Shown here in pieces: positions 1 to 7,842 of a stretch of DNA of 20,151 nt. The notes under the pieces were generated by a model. The model searched no databases, was not told the origin of the DNA, and was given only the letters and a program-made list of their open reading frames with translations. Origin of the DNA: Bryobacterales bacterium (GTDB taxonomy: Bacteria; Acidobacteriota; Terriglobia; Bryobacterales; Bryobacteraceae); the NCBI GenBank assembly GCA_003132905.1, contig PKZC01000161.1:1-20151 (forward strand), given 5' to 3'. The stretch's first letter is position 1. Every line of letters begins with the position of its first letter. The position numbers were made by a program, and so were the translations under genes.

Positions 1-1
1 C

Positions 2-760
2 ACTTTTCAGGGGGCAGACCAAACAGCAAAGAGAAATGCGCGCTTCTTCATTTCTGGAATTACCAAATTGCATGATCCTGACGCCCGGAAGTTAATTCGT
101 AAGGTTCTAATCGTCCCAGAAAGCAGCAATCACGACTTTGCTGACGTGATTATCTCTTGCGGATCAATCGATCCTGACCTCCTTGATGGTCTTGGATCGG
201 TAGATGTATCGCGCATTGCGGCATTGCTCGCATTAAAACTTTCGGAATCGACTCATTCCCCGGTGCCAACGTTCCTGAATCATCCAATTCCATTCCTTTC
301 TGCGATGATCGGTCGTTTTGGACAAGACAAGGTATTGGCAATGTTTCCCGCACAAGTGGGATTGATCCTTGATCGGTATCGATCGGAAAGTTCGCTGCTG
401 GCGGCGATTTCATTACCCGGACCAATTCGCGACAAATATCTTGAAAAATTCAAATCTCAAGCGGGTTCATCCACGTTTGATTACGCAAACGCAGCAGCCC
501 AAATACTCAACCAATTCGACGCGACGATTGGTAGTCAACTTGAACCAGCAACTGCATTTGAGGTCCTTCTCGACATTACGCGTGCCGCGGAATGGGGAGC
601 GTTTGGCTCACAAAGACTTTTGAATACCCAATTTTCAGAAGCGCCAAATTTGAGAAAGAGGTGCCGAGCATATCTGGATAGCAATTCAGCTGAAGCCGAA
701 TTAAAATTCAATGCAATGGGACTACGCATATCTTTCGCTGATTGGTCTGCAATGTTTTGA
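2..760 (+). CDS. C-terminal part of an unrecognised protein (5' end outside the window)
   Basis: The reading frame is open from the first base of the window to a TGA at 758-760, so about 252 residues of a longer protein are visible. The first possible start inside the window is a TTG at 68 without a clear ribosome binding site, and coding-like sequence continues upstream of it, so the true start probably lies outside. The visible part is soluble and mostly helical in character, with no membrane segment, signal peptide or metal-binding cluster. I do not recognise a family. The third codon positions are more AT-rich than in the large operons further right. A PUA/GIY-YIG nuclease gene follows 54 bases downstream on the same strand, so the two may form an operon; if so this could be an ATPase, regulator or specificity partner of the nuclease, but no motif shows that. 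Confidence 0.75.
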   Translation, partial: TFQGADQTAKRNARFFISGITKLHDPDARKLIRKVLIVPESSNHDFADVIISCGSIDPDLLDGLGSVDVSRIAALLALKLSESTHSPVPTFLNHPIPFLSAMIGRFGQDKVLAMFPAQVGLILDRYRSESSLLAAISLPGPIRDKYLEKFKSQAGSSTFDYANAAAQILNQFDATIGSQLEPATAFEVLLDITRAAEWGAFGSQRLLNTQFSEAPNLRKRCRAYLDSNSAEAELKFNAMGLRISFADWSAMF

Positions 761-814
761 GAGGATTTGCTTAGTGCTGGGTATGCGGCACCTGCGCCAC
801 AGTGGGGTGAAGTC

Positions 815-1687
815 ATGACAATGTACATGACTAAGGTTTGGGGATTTTCTACCCCAAGCGGGCCGCTCCAATTCGGAGCAAATGGCCGTCGGGAGACGGC
901 TAGAGTGATATTGAAACCCGGTGATTTTGTCGTGCTAGTCGGGACCAAAGGCCCGGAGACGAGTCCAGACAAGCAGGGCCGAATCTTGGGGTTGATGGAG
1001 CCAACCACTGAGATCGTGAGTTCGCTTGATTTCGAGTTGCAAAAGCGGGACATCGATTTTAATGACGACGGTGATTACCGTTGGCCATACGGGCTCTTAA
1101 TTCGACGCGCGTGGAAATTCGAAGAGCCGTATCAAATATTTGAAGACATTTCTTCGCGGCATTTCAGCATGGATGCAGCTTCCGGTATCGTGCCGTTAAC
1201 GGGTGATGAGATCGACGCGATCCTTAAGTTGCCGCGGAAAGAAGTAGAGATATTAGCGCCTATTCGAGCCCGCGCTCGTATCGAGGGCGAGGAAAAAGCT
1301 CGACGCAGAGGCGCGCCACCCCCGACGACGACACGCCGCGGCATCATGCATATGCGTCATGCGCCTGCCTATACGTACGTCATGGCTATTCGGGGCGCCC
1401 CAATCGAATCATTCAAAATCGGATGGGCGTTCGACTATCGCGCACGACAGCGAACATTTAATGTTGCTGCCTTGCCTGAGCTTGGCGGCCTCAAATATGA
1501 AACGCGCCTTCAGCATCTTTGGGATACTGCGCAGCAGGCATTCAAAATGGAACAAGAATTACTTCAGCAATTCGATTCCACACGACATCGATCAAATCGA
1601 GAAATAGTCCAAGTTGAATTCAAGAATCTCCAAGCTGCTTGGATTGAATATCTTGTGAAGGCGAAGCGATCTAAGTCTGCCGCGTAA
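815..1687 (+). CDS. PUA/EVE-like domain fused to a GIY-YIG-type nuclease; putative modification-sensing endonuclease
   Basis: The protein has 290 residues. Residues about 5-115 look like a PUA-superfamily (EVE/ASCH/SRA-like) fold: a hydrophobic strand with VWGF near the start, then GDFVVLVGTKG (36-46) and GRILGLMEPT (55-64), the style of domains that bind modified bases or RNA. A charged arginine-rich linker covers about 150-176. Residues about 186-280 match the T5orf172/GIY-YIG pattern: YVM at 188-190 in place of GIY, FKIG at 200-203 in place of YIG, arginines at 209-213, the conserved glutamate in KMEQEL (E246) and the late REIVQV strand (E263). GIY-YIG enzymes cut DNA with one metal ion; a reader plus such a nuclease suggests a type IV-like restriction enzyme (inference). 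The ATG at 815 is preferred to the TTG at 767 because GGGGTGA lies at 804-810. It sits 54 bases after the preceding gene. An RNA-directed role is the main alternative. Confidence 0.72.
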   Translation: MTMYMTKVWGFSTPSGPLQFGANGRRETARVILKPGDFVVLVGTKGPETSPDKQGRILGLMEPTTEIVSSLDFELQKRDIDFNDDGDYRWPYGLLIRRAWKFEEPYQIFEDISSRHFSMDAASGIVPLTGDEIDAILKLPRKEVEILAPIRARARIEGEEKARRRGAPPPTTTRRGIMHMRHAPAYTYVMAIRGAPIESFKIGWAFDYRARQRTFNVAALPELGGLKYETRLQHLWDTAQQAFKMEQELLQQFDSTRHRSNREIVQVEFKNLQAAWIEYLVKAKRSKSAA

Positions 1688-1928
1688 AAAGCGATGGCAA
1701 ATGTAGTTAGCGGCTAATCACGTCGGCTGATGGGGGATAGCTATGGGCGCAAAAGTATTTCGGTATTGCTCCGCGCGCAATTTTCTCGATTGTTTCCAAA
1801 CGGTTTCCACTCGGCTGGCTCTGCAAAGGAGGAGCTGGCCTAGAAGGTTGCCGCCAAGAAGAAGCTTGATGCGGCGATGCCCTTTGAGAAGGCCGTAACC
1901 GGATCTGGTTACGGCGAGGATATTTCGA
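1688..1928. other. Intergenic gap between convergent genes with a possible decayed reading frame
   Basis: No convincing gene is present. On the plus strand a frame starting at ATG 1730 encodes 37 residues to a TAG at 1841-1843 and then continues open, with a lysine/alanine-rich stretch and a GSGYGED-like segment, past 1929. The protein-like character on both sides of the TAG hints at a relic gene interrupted by a nonsense codon, but I recognise no family and find no ribosome binding site. The only other structure is the hairpin at 1892-1915. Confidence 0.3.
1892..1915. terminator. Perfect 9-bp hairpin between convergent genes, possible terminator
   Basis: GCCGTAACC (1892-1900) and GGTTACGGC (1907-1915) are exact reverse complements around a 6-base loop, GGATCT. 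The element lies 14 bases beyond the stop of the minus-strand ABM-like gene, where a terminator is expected. There is no run of T on the minus-strand exit side and only a short T-rich stretch on the plus side, so a classical rho-independent terminator is not proven. Confidence 0.4.
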
Positions 1929-2315
1929 TTAGAGGACGCCGGAAGAATCGCGTTCGGGTAACGCAAATTTTCCAATGCGCCAATCGTTGCTCTCAGCGAC
2001 GACCCGTCTTCGTCGGTATTTTTCGAACAACAGCATAGGGCGCTTATCGTTGTAATGTTTTGCGATCTGCTCGTGAAAATCCTTCGCATCTCGCCAAATC
2101 GCAACGTTTACGTATGACTTGAAGTCACCAATTGCGTCAGGGTCCAAATGCCACGTGGTATCTGGAAAATCTTTTGCCGACAGAGACTCACTGAGGAACT
2201 CTGCCACCAGTCCATCCCGGACTGTGACCGTATTGTTCTCTCTCCAGTGCTTAAGGAAGGCATTGATGCTTTCCTCATCCGGCTTGATGCGCCAGTGGAC
2301 CAACACGACGTGCAT
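1929..2315 (-). CDS. Small dimeric alpha/beta-barrel (ABM-like) protein
   Basis: The protein has 128 residues. It opens with a strand of the MHVVLVHWRI type, followed by a helix (DEESINAFLKHWREN), a further strand, a FVNVAIW-like segment (here YVNVAIWRD) and a helix with DFHEQI. This order is typical of the antibiotic biosynthesis monooxygenase / stress-responsive dimeric alpha-beta barrel folds, which act as small oxygenases or ligand-binding dimers. The substrate cannot be inferred. The ATG at 2315 is chosen because GAGAGGGG lies 5-8 bases ahead of it; the frame stays open to 2507 upstream, but that extension is rich in Arg and Cys and does not look coding. It is the only gene on this strand between two plus-strand defence operons and is probably an unrelated passenger. 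Its promoter would lie within 2316-2679. Confidence 0.7.
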   Translation of the reverse strand: MHVVLVHWRIKPDEESINAFLKHWRENNTVTVRDGLVAEFLSESLSAKDFPDTTWHLDPDAIGDFKSYVNVAIWRDAKDFHEQIAKHYNDKRPMLLFEKYRRRRVVAESNDWRIGKFALPERDSSGVL

Positions 2316-2631
2316 GAAGTCCCCTCTCTTGATTTTCTCTGCTTTGTCACGTGGCTCTTTCGCGCTCGTTTCGTGCACCGCTTTGCGTCGGAGTCCAAAC
2401 CTTGCCTCAGTTTCGATTTCTACGACAGCCTGCTGGATTTGGTAGCAAAGACAACGGGCGAACTTTCCGACCTCCAGCCAAGGGCCGGATCGACGGTGAA
2501 AGTTCAAAGCTTCATTTAGGTAGCCGGGGGACTACAAAGAGGAAACGGAGGGCCCAAACCGTAGACGATTGGGAAGCGCCGTTGCCCATAAATGTCGAAA
2601 ACACGTACCTTTGTATCTTTACAACAATTCT

Positions 2632-2650
2632 TTGCAAGAATATCTTGCAA
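2632..2650. promoter_or_regulatory. Palindromic operator, probable binding site of the XRE-ImmA regulator
   Basis: TTGCAAG (2632-2638) and CTTGCAA (2644-2650) are perfect 7-base inverted arms around AATAT. It begins 48 bases ahead of the regulator's start codon and overlaps the predicted -35 box. Two-fold symmetry of this size suits a dimer of an XRE-type helix-turn-helix protein, and the first gene of the operon encodes one. Autorepression is therefore the simplest reading (inference). Confidence 0.6.
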
Positions 2651-2660
2651 TAATTATATT
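2632..2660 (+). promoter_or_regulatory. Sigma70-like promoter of the XRE-ImmA / PIN / DrmA / DrmB operon
   Basis: A -35-like TTGCAA (2632-2637, four of six consensus bases) is followed after exactly 17 bases by a -10-like TATATT (2655-2660, five of six). Transcription would start near 2667, giving a leader of roughly 13 bases before the ATG at 2680. The whole element lies in a locally AT-rich patch in otherwise GC-rich DNA. The palindrome at 2632-2650 covers the -35 box and spacer, so a bound repressor would block RNA polymerase. Promoter use is a prediction from sequence alone. Confidence 0.55.
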
Positions 2661-2678
2661 GCAAGAATATACTTATAA
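2659..2678. promoter_or_regulatory. Second, imperfect operator copy
   Basis: TTGCAAG followed by AATAT (2659-2670) repeats the left half and spacer of the upstream palindrome exactly, 27 bases further on. The right half is degenerate, CTTATAA (2672-2678) in place of CTTGCAA. It overlaps the predicted transcription start and touches the start codon. A weaker second site, allowing cooperative binding of the regulator, is a reasonable guess. Confidence 0.45.
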
Positions 2679-2679
2679 T

Positions 2680-3771
2680 ATGAGCAATCTCATCGGCACC
2701 CGGCTCAAAGCGCTGCGCGAAGAACGTAAGCTGTCGCAGGACGATGTCGCGCGGCTGTTCGGCTTCAAAGACCGCCAAACGGTCTCGGCCATCGAGAATG
2801 GAGAGCGCCGCCTGTCGGCCGAGGAGCTGCTCACAGCAGTCCAAAAGTTCGGAGCTACATTCGACTATTTCACCAATCCATTTCTACTTGTCGGCGAGGG
2901 CAGGTTCTCCTGGCGCCAATCAAACGTGGCGCTGGAGCGGCTGACTGCCTTTGAACGCGTGGCCGGGCGCTGGGTCGCAGCCAATCGCACCCTGGCTCCC
3001 GAGGTCGGACGGCCTGCACCAAATTTGCGACAGGCCCTCAAACTGACGTCGAGAAGCAGCTTCGAGGAGGCGATGGCAGCAGGCGAGCGCTTTGCGGCCG
3101 ATTTCAAGCTCGGGTTCGTTCCGGCCGAACTGCTGGCAGAGGTCATGGAACGCCGGCTCGGCGTTCTGGTCCTCATGGTCGATGCGATCGAGGGTATATC
3201 CGGCGCGGCATGCCGCCTGCCGGATCTCGATGCCGTGCTCATCAATCGCCACGAGGTGGCGGGCCGGCGACATTTCGACCTCGCTCACGAGCTGTTCCAC
3301 ATCCTCACCTGGGACACGATGCCGCCCGAGCATGTCGAGGACGCCGCTGAGCGCAGCAAGATCCGTGTGGAGCAACTCGCCAACAATTTTGCATCGGCGG
3401 TGTTAATGCCGACGGCTGTGCTCGACCAGCTCGGTCCGGTGAAAGGTGAGACCGTGCCTTGGCTCAATGACACGGCCGAGGCACTTCAGGTCACCGCCAC
3501 GGCGCTGAAATGGCGGTTGATGGCATTAGGGCGGCTTGACGCTGGCGAGGCGAATAAGATCCCAGACGTGGCATTGCGCAATAACGGCCGCGACGTTGCG
3601 GGGCGCGAGCCACCACCTTTGTACTCGAAAGCATTTATGGAAGTGATCGCGCTTGCGATTGACGAAGGACACATGTCGGCGCGCAAGGCCGCCGACCTCC
3701 TCGACATGACAATTGACGATCTGACCAATCTTTGTGCGACCTACGGGGTCGAAGCGGCGTTCGACTTGTGA
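2680..3771 (+). CDS. XRE-family regulator fused to an ImmA/IrrE metallopeptidase domain
   Basis: The protein has 363 residues. Residues about 4-58 form an XRE/Cro helix-turn-helix (LKALREERKLSQDDVARLFG, then an SAIENGERRLS recognition region). Residues about 130-260 form an ImmA/IrrE (COG2856, M78-like) zinc peptidase: HELFH at 203-207 and E231 in a VEQLANNFASAVLMP segment, the usual third-ligand region of the family. The C-terminus is helical, and its last 40 residues look like a second small DNA-binding or interaction motif. In known relatives such as ImmA and IrrE/DdrO, a peptidase cuts a repressor when stress arises; here both functions are in one chain, so self-cleavage or control of its own activity is possible (inference). 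The ATG at 2680 starts the HTH domain and follows the promoter/operator; an upstream frame start at 2569 would run through those sites. It leads the operon, 7 bases ahead of the PIN gene. Confidence 0.88.
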   Translation: MSNLIGTRLKALREERKLSQDDVARLFGFKDRQTVSAIENGERRLSAEELLTAVQKFGATFDYFTNPFLLVGEGRFSWRQSNVALERLTAFERVAGRWVAANRTLAPEVGRPAPNLRQALKLTSRSSFEEAMAAGERFAADFKLGFVPAELLAEVMERRLGVLVLMVDAIEGISGAACRLPDLDAVLINRHEVAGRRHFDLAHELFHILTWDTMPPEHVEDAAERSKIRVEQLANNFASAVLMPTAVLDQLGPVKGETVPWLNDTAEALQVTATALKWRLMALGRLDAGEANKIPDVALRNNGRDVAGREPPPLYSKAFMEVIALAIDEGHMSARKAADLLDMTIDDLTNLCATYGVEAAFDL

Positions 3772-3778
3772 GGGACCG

Positions 3779-4294
3779 ATGGCGCGTCACGACGGTCCTG
3801 TGCTGGTCGACACCAACGTCATCCTGGAGTGTTGGCGAGTCGGAGCGTGGCGCGCGCTAACCAGTGGCTACCGCGTCGAGACAGTGGAGGACTGCGTGAT
3901 CGAGACACAGACCGGATATCAGCGGCGACGACCGGAACAGCAAATTGACCGTGCGACGCTGCTGGCTTCATTGGCGGCAGTTCACCGCGTCGAAGATCGG
4001 AAACGCGCCGCGGCCATTGTGCGCGAGGCAATGTTCTCTTTTCTTGATTTGGGCGAGCAGTCATTGTGGGCGCACGCGTTGAGCCGCGACGATGGCTGGG
4101 TACTATGTGGCCCCGACAAAGCAAGCCTCCGCTTCGGCGTTAAGCTTGGATTGCGGGATCGCCTGGCGGCGCTCGAAGATTTGTTGCAGGGCGTGGGTTA
4201 CAAGTCCCCCGCTTTGAGGGCCGCGTACACGTCCTCCTGGCTTGCCAAAGCGGTCGGGGAAATCGTGATCATGGAGGGATCGAAACGACCATGA
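3779..4294 (+). CDS. PIN-domain protein, putative ribonuclease
   Basis: The protein has 171 residues. The PIN acidic residues are recognisable: D11 in LVDTNVIL, E42 in CVIETQ, D90/E93 in LDLGEQSLWAHAL and D113 in CGPDKASLRF. PIN domains are Mg2+-dependent nucleases, often RNA-cutting toxins. At 171 residues the protein is slightly longer than typical VapC toxins. No VapB-type antitoxin is present, and the gene before it encodes the XRE-ImmA protein, a pairing known from toxin-antitoxin-like loci. The ATG at 3779 follows GAGGGA (3770-3775), which overlaps the stop region of the preceding gene; a start at 3734 would overlap that gene by 38 bases. Its stop overlaps the start of the DrmA-like gene (ATGA at 4291-4294), so translation of the two is probably coupled and the PIN protein belongs to the same machine. 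PIN assignment is firm; RNA as target is inferred. Confidence 0.82.
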   Translation: MARHDGPVLVDTNVILECWRVGAWRALTSGYRVETVEDCVIETQTGYQRRRPEQQIDRATLLASLAAVHRVEDRKRAAAIVREAMFSFLDLGEQSLWAHALSRDDGWVLCGPDKASLRFGVKLGLRDRLAALEDLLQGVGYKSPALRAAYTSSWLAKAVGEIVIMEGSKRP

Positions 4295-7200
4295 CCGCAC
4301 TCCGCCCATCGGTCGATATTCGGTCGTCAATCGTCGAGAAATTTCGCCGAGATCTCGTCGGTCCAGGTCCGCAGGATGCTGATCTAGCGCGGGAACGACT
4401 GAACGAGAATCCGTCGCGCTGGTATCTCACCGGCTTTCTTGCGCCCGCCGATGATCCGGTAGCACAGGATAAGGTGCGGGGCGCAGAGGATAATCCGTCG
4501 ACCCAGGAAGAGATGGAGATCGACGTTGAGGAGCCGGATGCTGCCGGCGCTGGCGGTGCGGCGGGCGACACAGAAGCGCCGGAGGTGCCGAATACGAAGC
4601 GGCGCTTCCTTCCATCGTCGATCGGCCTAACGGTCTTGCTTCCGCCGGACGTTAAAGAAATCGAAGCTCGAATTACCTGGGGCGACTACCTCACGGAACC
4701 GCCGTTATCTGAAGACATCCTGCTTCCAGATGAGGCGACCGAAAACGATGAGGAGGGGAAGCCGAAAACGAAACAGCGCCCGCTCGTCGAATGGGTTCGT
4801 AAGCCGCAACAGCAGATCGAGCGGGTGGTCGTTCCGGAAGGCCGCGGTGATCCGATTGTCATTCGGGAAAGCGCTGCGCCCCAACGTCCGGGTGGCGGGC
4901 TGACACTGGAGACGCATGCGCGCCTGTTTACGTTTCCGACGCCAAACGGCAATGAAGAGGTGCGCGCGCTTACGGTCTTTTTGGTCAATCGGCGCTCCGC
5001 GGTACACCGCTTCTATGGCGACGTGGCCTTCGTGTTCCAGGCGCGACTCGAGCTGACCTGCACGCGAGGCTTTCGGCCGCGGCGCGATCTCTCCGGTTAC
5101 AATTCCAGTGATTTAGACCTGCGCATGGCCGATCTGCACTATCGCGATATCTGCGAATGGGCCGTAGGCCGCAACGCCGCCGCGTCGTGGGACGCCGAAG
5201 AGGAGCGGGCGGAGCATGTGACGCATGTGTGGACCGATCCGCTGCCGCAAGCCGAGGTCGAACGGGTTGCGCCAAACGAAGACATTGACCTGAAATCGCG
5301 TGTGGTGTTTGGCATGGAGACTCTTGCTGAACGCGCAAGCGGAGACGGCACAGGTCTTCGCGATGCCCTCTCGACTCTGCCGGTTCTCTATGCGGCGTGG
5401 ATTACTGCGGAAAACAAGAAGATCGGCGGCCTGGCGTCGCGGCGGCGTGAGACCGCGGAGCGACTCACCACAGAAATGCAGGCGGCGCGCCAACGCATCC
5501 TCGAGGGCATTGATATCCTGTCTCGCAACGAGATTGCCCGAAACGCATTCCGGTTCATGAACCTCGCAGTGGCCACCGCCGCGCGGCGCCGCAATGCAGG
5601 CGCCACAGGCGATCCGGCGGCACAGCCGGTACCGGAATGGCGGCCATTCCAGCTTGCGTTCATTCTTCTCAACATCGCCGGGCTTTCCGATCGCAAGCAC
5701 GCAGACCGAGAGATCGCGGACTTGCTGTTCTTCCCCACCGGCGGCGGCAAGACCGAGGCCTATCTCGGCCTTGCGGCGTTCGTTATTGCCCATCGGCGCT
5801 TAATCGGACCTGGCGTGCTCGGTGCTGGTGTCGCAGTCATCATGCGCTACACGCTGCGGCTGCTCACGCTCGACCAGCTCGCGCGCGCCGCGGGCGTGGT
5901 CTGCGCGCTCGAGCTGATGCGCACCGATCCCAAGAATATCAATAATAAGGGTCGCCGACAGCTGGGCGATTGGCCGATCGAGATCGGGCTGTGGGTCGGC
6001 TCGGACGCTTCACCGAACCAGCTCGGTGGCCAGCGAAATGCAGACCAATCGACGGCCGTCGGACGCGTCCGGCGGTATCGGACCGGGCAGGACAAACGTG
6101 CGCCGGCACCGCTCAAGGCGTGTCCCTGGTGCGGGACTCCCTTCACGGCGCAATCATTCGCCTGCGTGCCGAACAATCTTGCGCCGATCAATATGGAAAT
6201 TCGCTGTGTGAACACGGCCTGTGACTTCACGCGCGGGCGTGCATTGCCAATCTTGACCGTCGACCAACCCATTTACCGGCGCCTTCCGGCGTTCCTGATC
6301 GCGACCGTGGACAAATTCGCGAGCCTGCCCTGGGTCGGCGAGACCGGCGCGTTCTTTGGCCATGTGGACAGATATCAGGAGGGTGTGGGTTTCTACGGAG
6401 CCGCAGAGCCACGGCAGGGGCACAAACTTGACAACGATTGGTCTCTCGATCCGCCCGATCTCATTATCCAGGACGAGCTGCACCTGATCTCCGGGCCGCT
6501 CGGGACCGTCGCTGGCCTCTATGAGGTGGCTATTGACCAGCTCGCGACGCGTCGCGTCGGTGGAAAGCGCATCCGGCCCAAGGTCATTGCATCCACGGCA
6601 ACGGTCCGGCGAGCGAGTGATCAGATCGCTGCACTGTTTGACAGGCCGCGCACTAGCATCTTCCCGCCGCCCGGCATCGATAGAAATGACAGTTTCTTTG
6701 CGCGTACTGTACCATCCTCGCAGGAATCGGCGCGGCTCTATCTCGGAATAGCCGCTCAGGGCCGTGGTCCCAAGCTCGTGTTCCTCCGCGCGCTTACTAC
6801 GTTGCTCGCGGCCGCGAAGGCAGAATTTGACGCGCAAGCTGCAACGTCGCAACCGGGCGAGAATCCCGCCGACCCATACATGACCGCGCTTTGCTATTTC
6901 AATGCGCTGCGCGAGCTCGGCGGCGCACGCAGGATCGTCGAGGACGAAGTTCGGGATCGCACCGCACGCTATGGAGCGCAGCGGCGGCGCGTCGATCCGA
7001 AGGATAGCCCATTTTCCGATCGTACCATCAAGGAACCGATGGAAATCACGTCGCGCGTCTCGACCGACGATGTGGCACGCGCAAAACAACGTCTTGATTT
7101 CATCTTCGGCCGTGATGCTGAGCCGGTCGATGTGGCTCTCGCGACCAATATGATCTCAGTTGGTCTCGACATCCTGCGGCTCGGATTGATGGTCGTACAG

Positions 7201-7842
7201 GGCCAGCCGAAAGCGGCGGCGGAGTACATCCAGGCAACCAGCCGCATCGGCCGCGACCATAATCGCCCGGGCCTCGTTGTTGCCGTCCTAAACCTGCACA
7301 AGCCCCGCGACCGAACGCATTTCGAGCAATTTGGCCAATTCCACCGGAGCTTCTACCGCGCGGTCGAGGCGACGAGCGTCACGCCGTGGGCGGCCCGGGC
7401 GCTGGACCGAGCGCTCGCGGCAATCGTGGTGGCGGCGGCGCGCCACATCGATTCGAGCCTTACGCCGGATACGGCCGTCAAGGAATTGAAGAACCGGCCC
7501 GCAACTCGCACAGCGGTCCGCGATGCTATTGTTTCCCGCGCTCCTCCAAATGCGGTTCCCGGCGGTAGCGCTGCGCTGGCGACGCTGGTCGATGGCCTCT
7601 TAGATGCTTGGATCGAGACGGCGGACGAGCAGTCAAAGGGAGGCAATGTGTTCGGCTACGCCGGCAAACCGAGCCCGCACCGGTTGCTGCACATGCCGCT
7701 TGCGCCGGAAATTCCAAACTTGAGCGTTCCGCACCAGCGCTTTGTGGCGGGGCGTTCAATGCGCGATGTGGAACCAATGGTTGCCCTCAATCCGCGCGAC
7801 CCGAAGGGCGAGAAGATCGCCAATGCGGACGATCTCGCATGA
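4291..7842 (+). CDS. drmA: DrmA-type superfamily 2 helicase of a DISARM-like system
   Basis: The protein has 1183 residues, within the usual size range for DrmA. The motor motifs are present in order: Walker A FPTGGGKTE (481-489), DELH box (728-731), STAT motif III (768-771), and QATSRIGRDH (from 981) with two arginines as motif VI, preceded by ATNMISVGLDILRLG. Between Walker A and DELH lies a four-cysteine zinc-binding candidate (C611, C614, C639, C644). The N-terminal 400 residues are family-specific, with an acidic stretch near 65-100. In DISARM, DrmA and DrmB form a complex that engages incoming phage DNA with a 5' overhang and restricts it. The gene overlaps the PIN gene upstream and drmB downstream by ATGA, so all are co-translated. 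No methyltransferase gene accompanies it in this window. Other SF2 helicases with DUF1998 partners exist, but the pairing with drmB makes DrmA the best name. Confidence 0.87.
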   Translation: MTALRPSVDIRSSIVEKFRRDLVGPGPQDADLARERLNENPSRWYLTGFLAPADDPVAQDKVRGAEDNPSTQEEMEIDVEEPDAAGAGGAAGDTEAPEVPNTKRRFLPSSIGLTVLLPPDVKEIEARITWGDYLTEPPLSEDILLPDEATENDEEGKPKTKQRPLVEWVRKPQQQIERVVVPEGRGDPIVIRESAAPQRPGGGLTLETHARLFTFPTPNGNEEVRALTVFLVNRRSAVHRFYGDVAFVFQARLELTCTRGFRPRRDLSGYNSSDLDLRMADLHYRDICEWAVGRNAAASWDAEEERAEHVTHVWTDPLPQAEVERVAPNEDIDLKSRVVFGMETLAERASGDGTGLRDALSTLPVLYAAWITAENKKIGGLASRRRETAERLTTEMQAARQRILEGIDILSRNEIARNAFRFMNLAVATAARRRNAGATGDPAAQPVPEWRPFQLAFILLNIAGLSDRKHADREIADLLFFPTGGGKTEAYLGLAAFVIAHRRLIGPGVLGAGVAVIMRYTLRLLTLDQLARAAGVVCALELMRTDPKNINNKGRRQLGDWPIEIGLWVGSDASPNQLGGQRNADQSTAVGRVRRYRTGQDKRAPAPLKACPWCGTPFTAQSFACVPNNLAPINMEIRCVNTACDFTRGRALPILTVDQPIYRRLPAFLIATVDKFASLPWVGETGAFFGHVDRYQEGVGFYGAAEPRQGHKLDNDWSLDPPDLIIQDELHLISGPLGTVAGLYEVAIDQLATRRVGGKRIRPKVIASTATVRRASDQIAALFDRPRTSIFPPPGIDRNDSFFARTVPSSQESARLYLGIAAQGRGPKLVFLRALTTLLAAAKAEFDAQAATSQPGENPADPYMTALCYFNALRELGGARRIVEDEVRDRTARYGAQRRRVDPKDSPFSDRTIKEPMEITSRVSTDDVARAKQRLDFIFGRDAEPVDVALATNMISVGLDILRLGLMVVQGQPKAAAEYIQATSRIGRDHNRPGLVVAVLNLHKPRDRTHFEQFGQFHRSFYRAVEATSVTPWAARALDRALAAIVVAAARHIDSSLTPDTAVKELKNRPATRTAVRDAIVSRAPPNAVPGGSAALATLVDGLLDAWIETADEQSKGGNVFGYAGKPSPHRLLHMPLAPEIPNLSVPHQRFVAGRSMRDVEPMVALNPRDPKGEKIANADDLA

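Larger units (their letters stand above)
2316..2679. other. Divergent intergenic region between the ABM-like gene and the XRE-ImmA operon
   Basis: This stretch of 364 bases holds no supportable gene. Its right end (2632-2678) carries the promoter and palindromic elements of the operon to the right. The left part contains the ribosome binding site of the minus-strand gene. Open frames here, including extensions of both flanking genes, have no start signal and read as noncoding. Confidence 0.6.

Noticed and set aside
2316..2507. Longer start for the ABM-like protein
   Set aside because: The extension is not protein-like, and a good ribosome binding site sits directly ahead of ATG 2315.
2569..2679. 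Upstream extension of the XRE-ImmA frame
   Set aside because: It runs through the promoter and palindromic operator, has no ribosome binding site, and the HTH domain begins right after ATG 2680.
2674..2679. TATAAT directly before ATG 2680 as a -10 box
   Set aside because: Transcription would start inside the coding sequence; it is better explained as the degenerate right arm of the second operator copy.
6154..7089. Long minus-strand frame of 311 residues inside drmA
   Set aside because: It is antisense to strongly conserved helicase motifs and is a by-product of high GC codon bias.
7608..7838. Upstream extension of the DrmB frame
   Set aside because: It lies wholly inside drmA in another frame; the DrmB family motif starts at the ATGA overlap at 7839.
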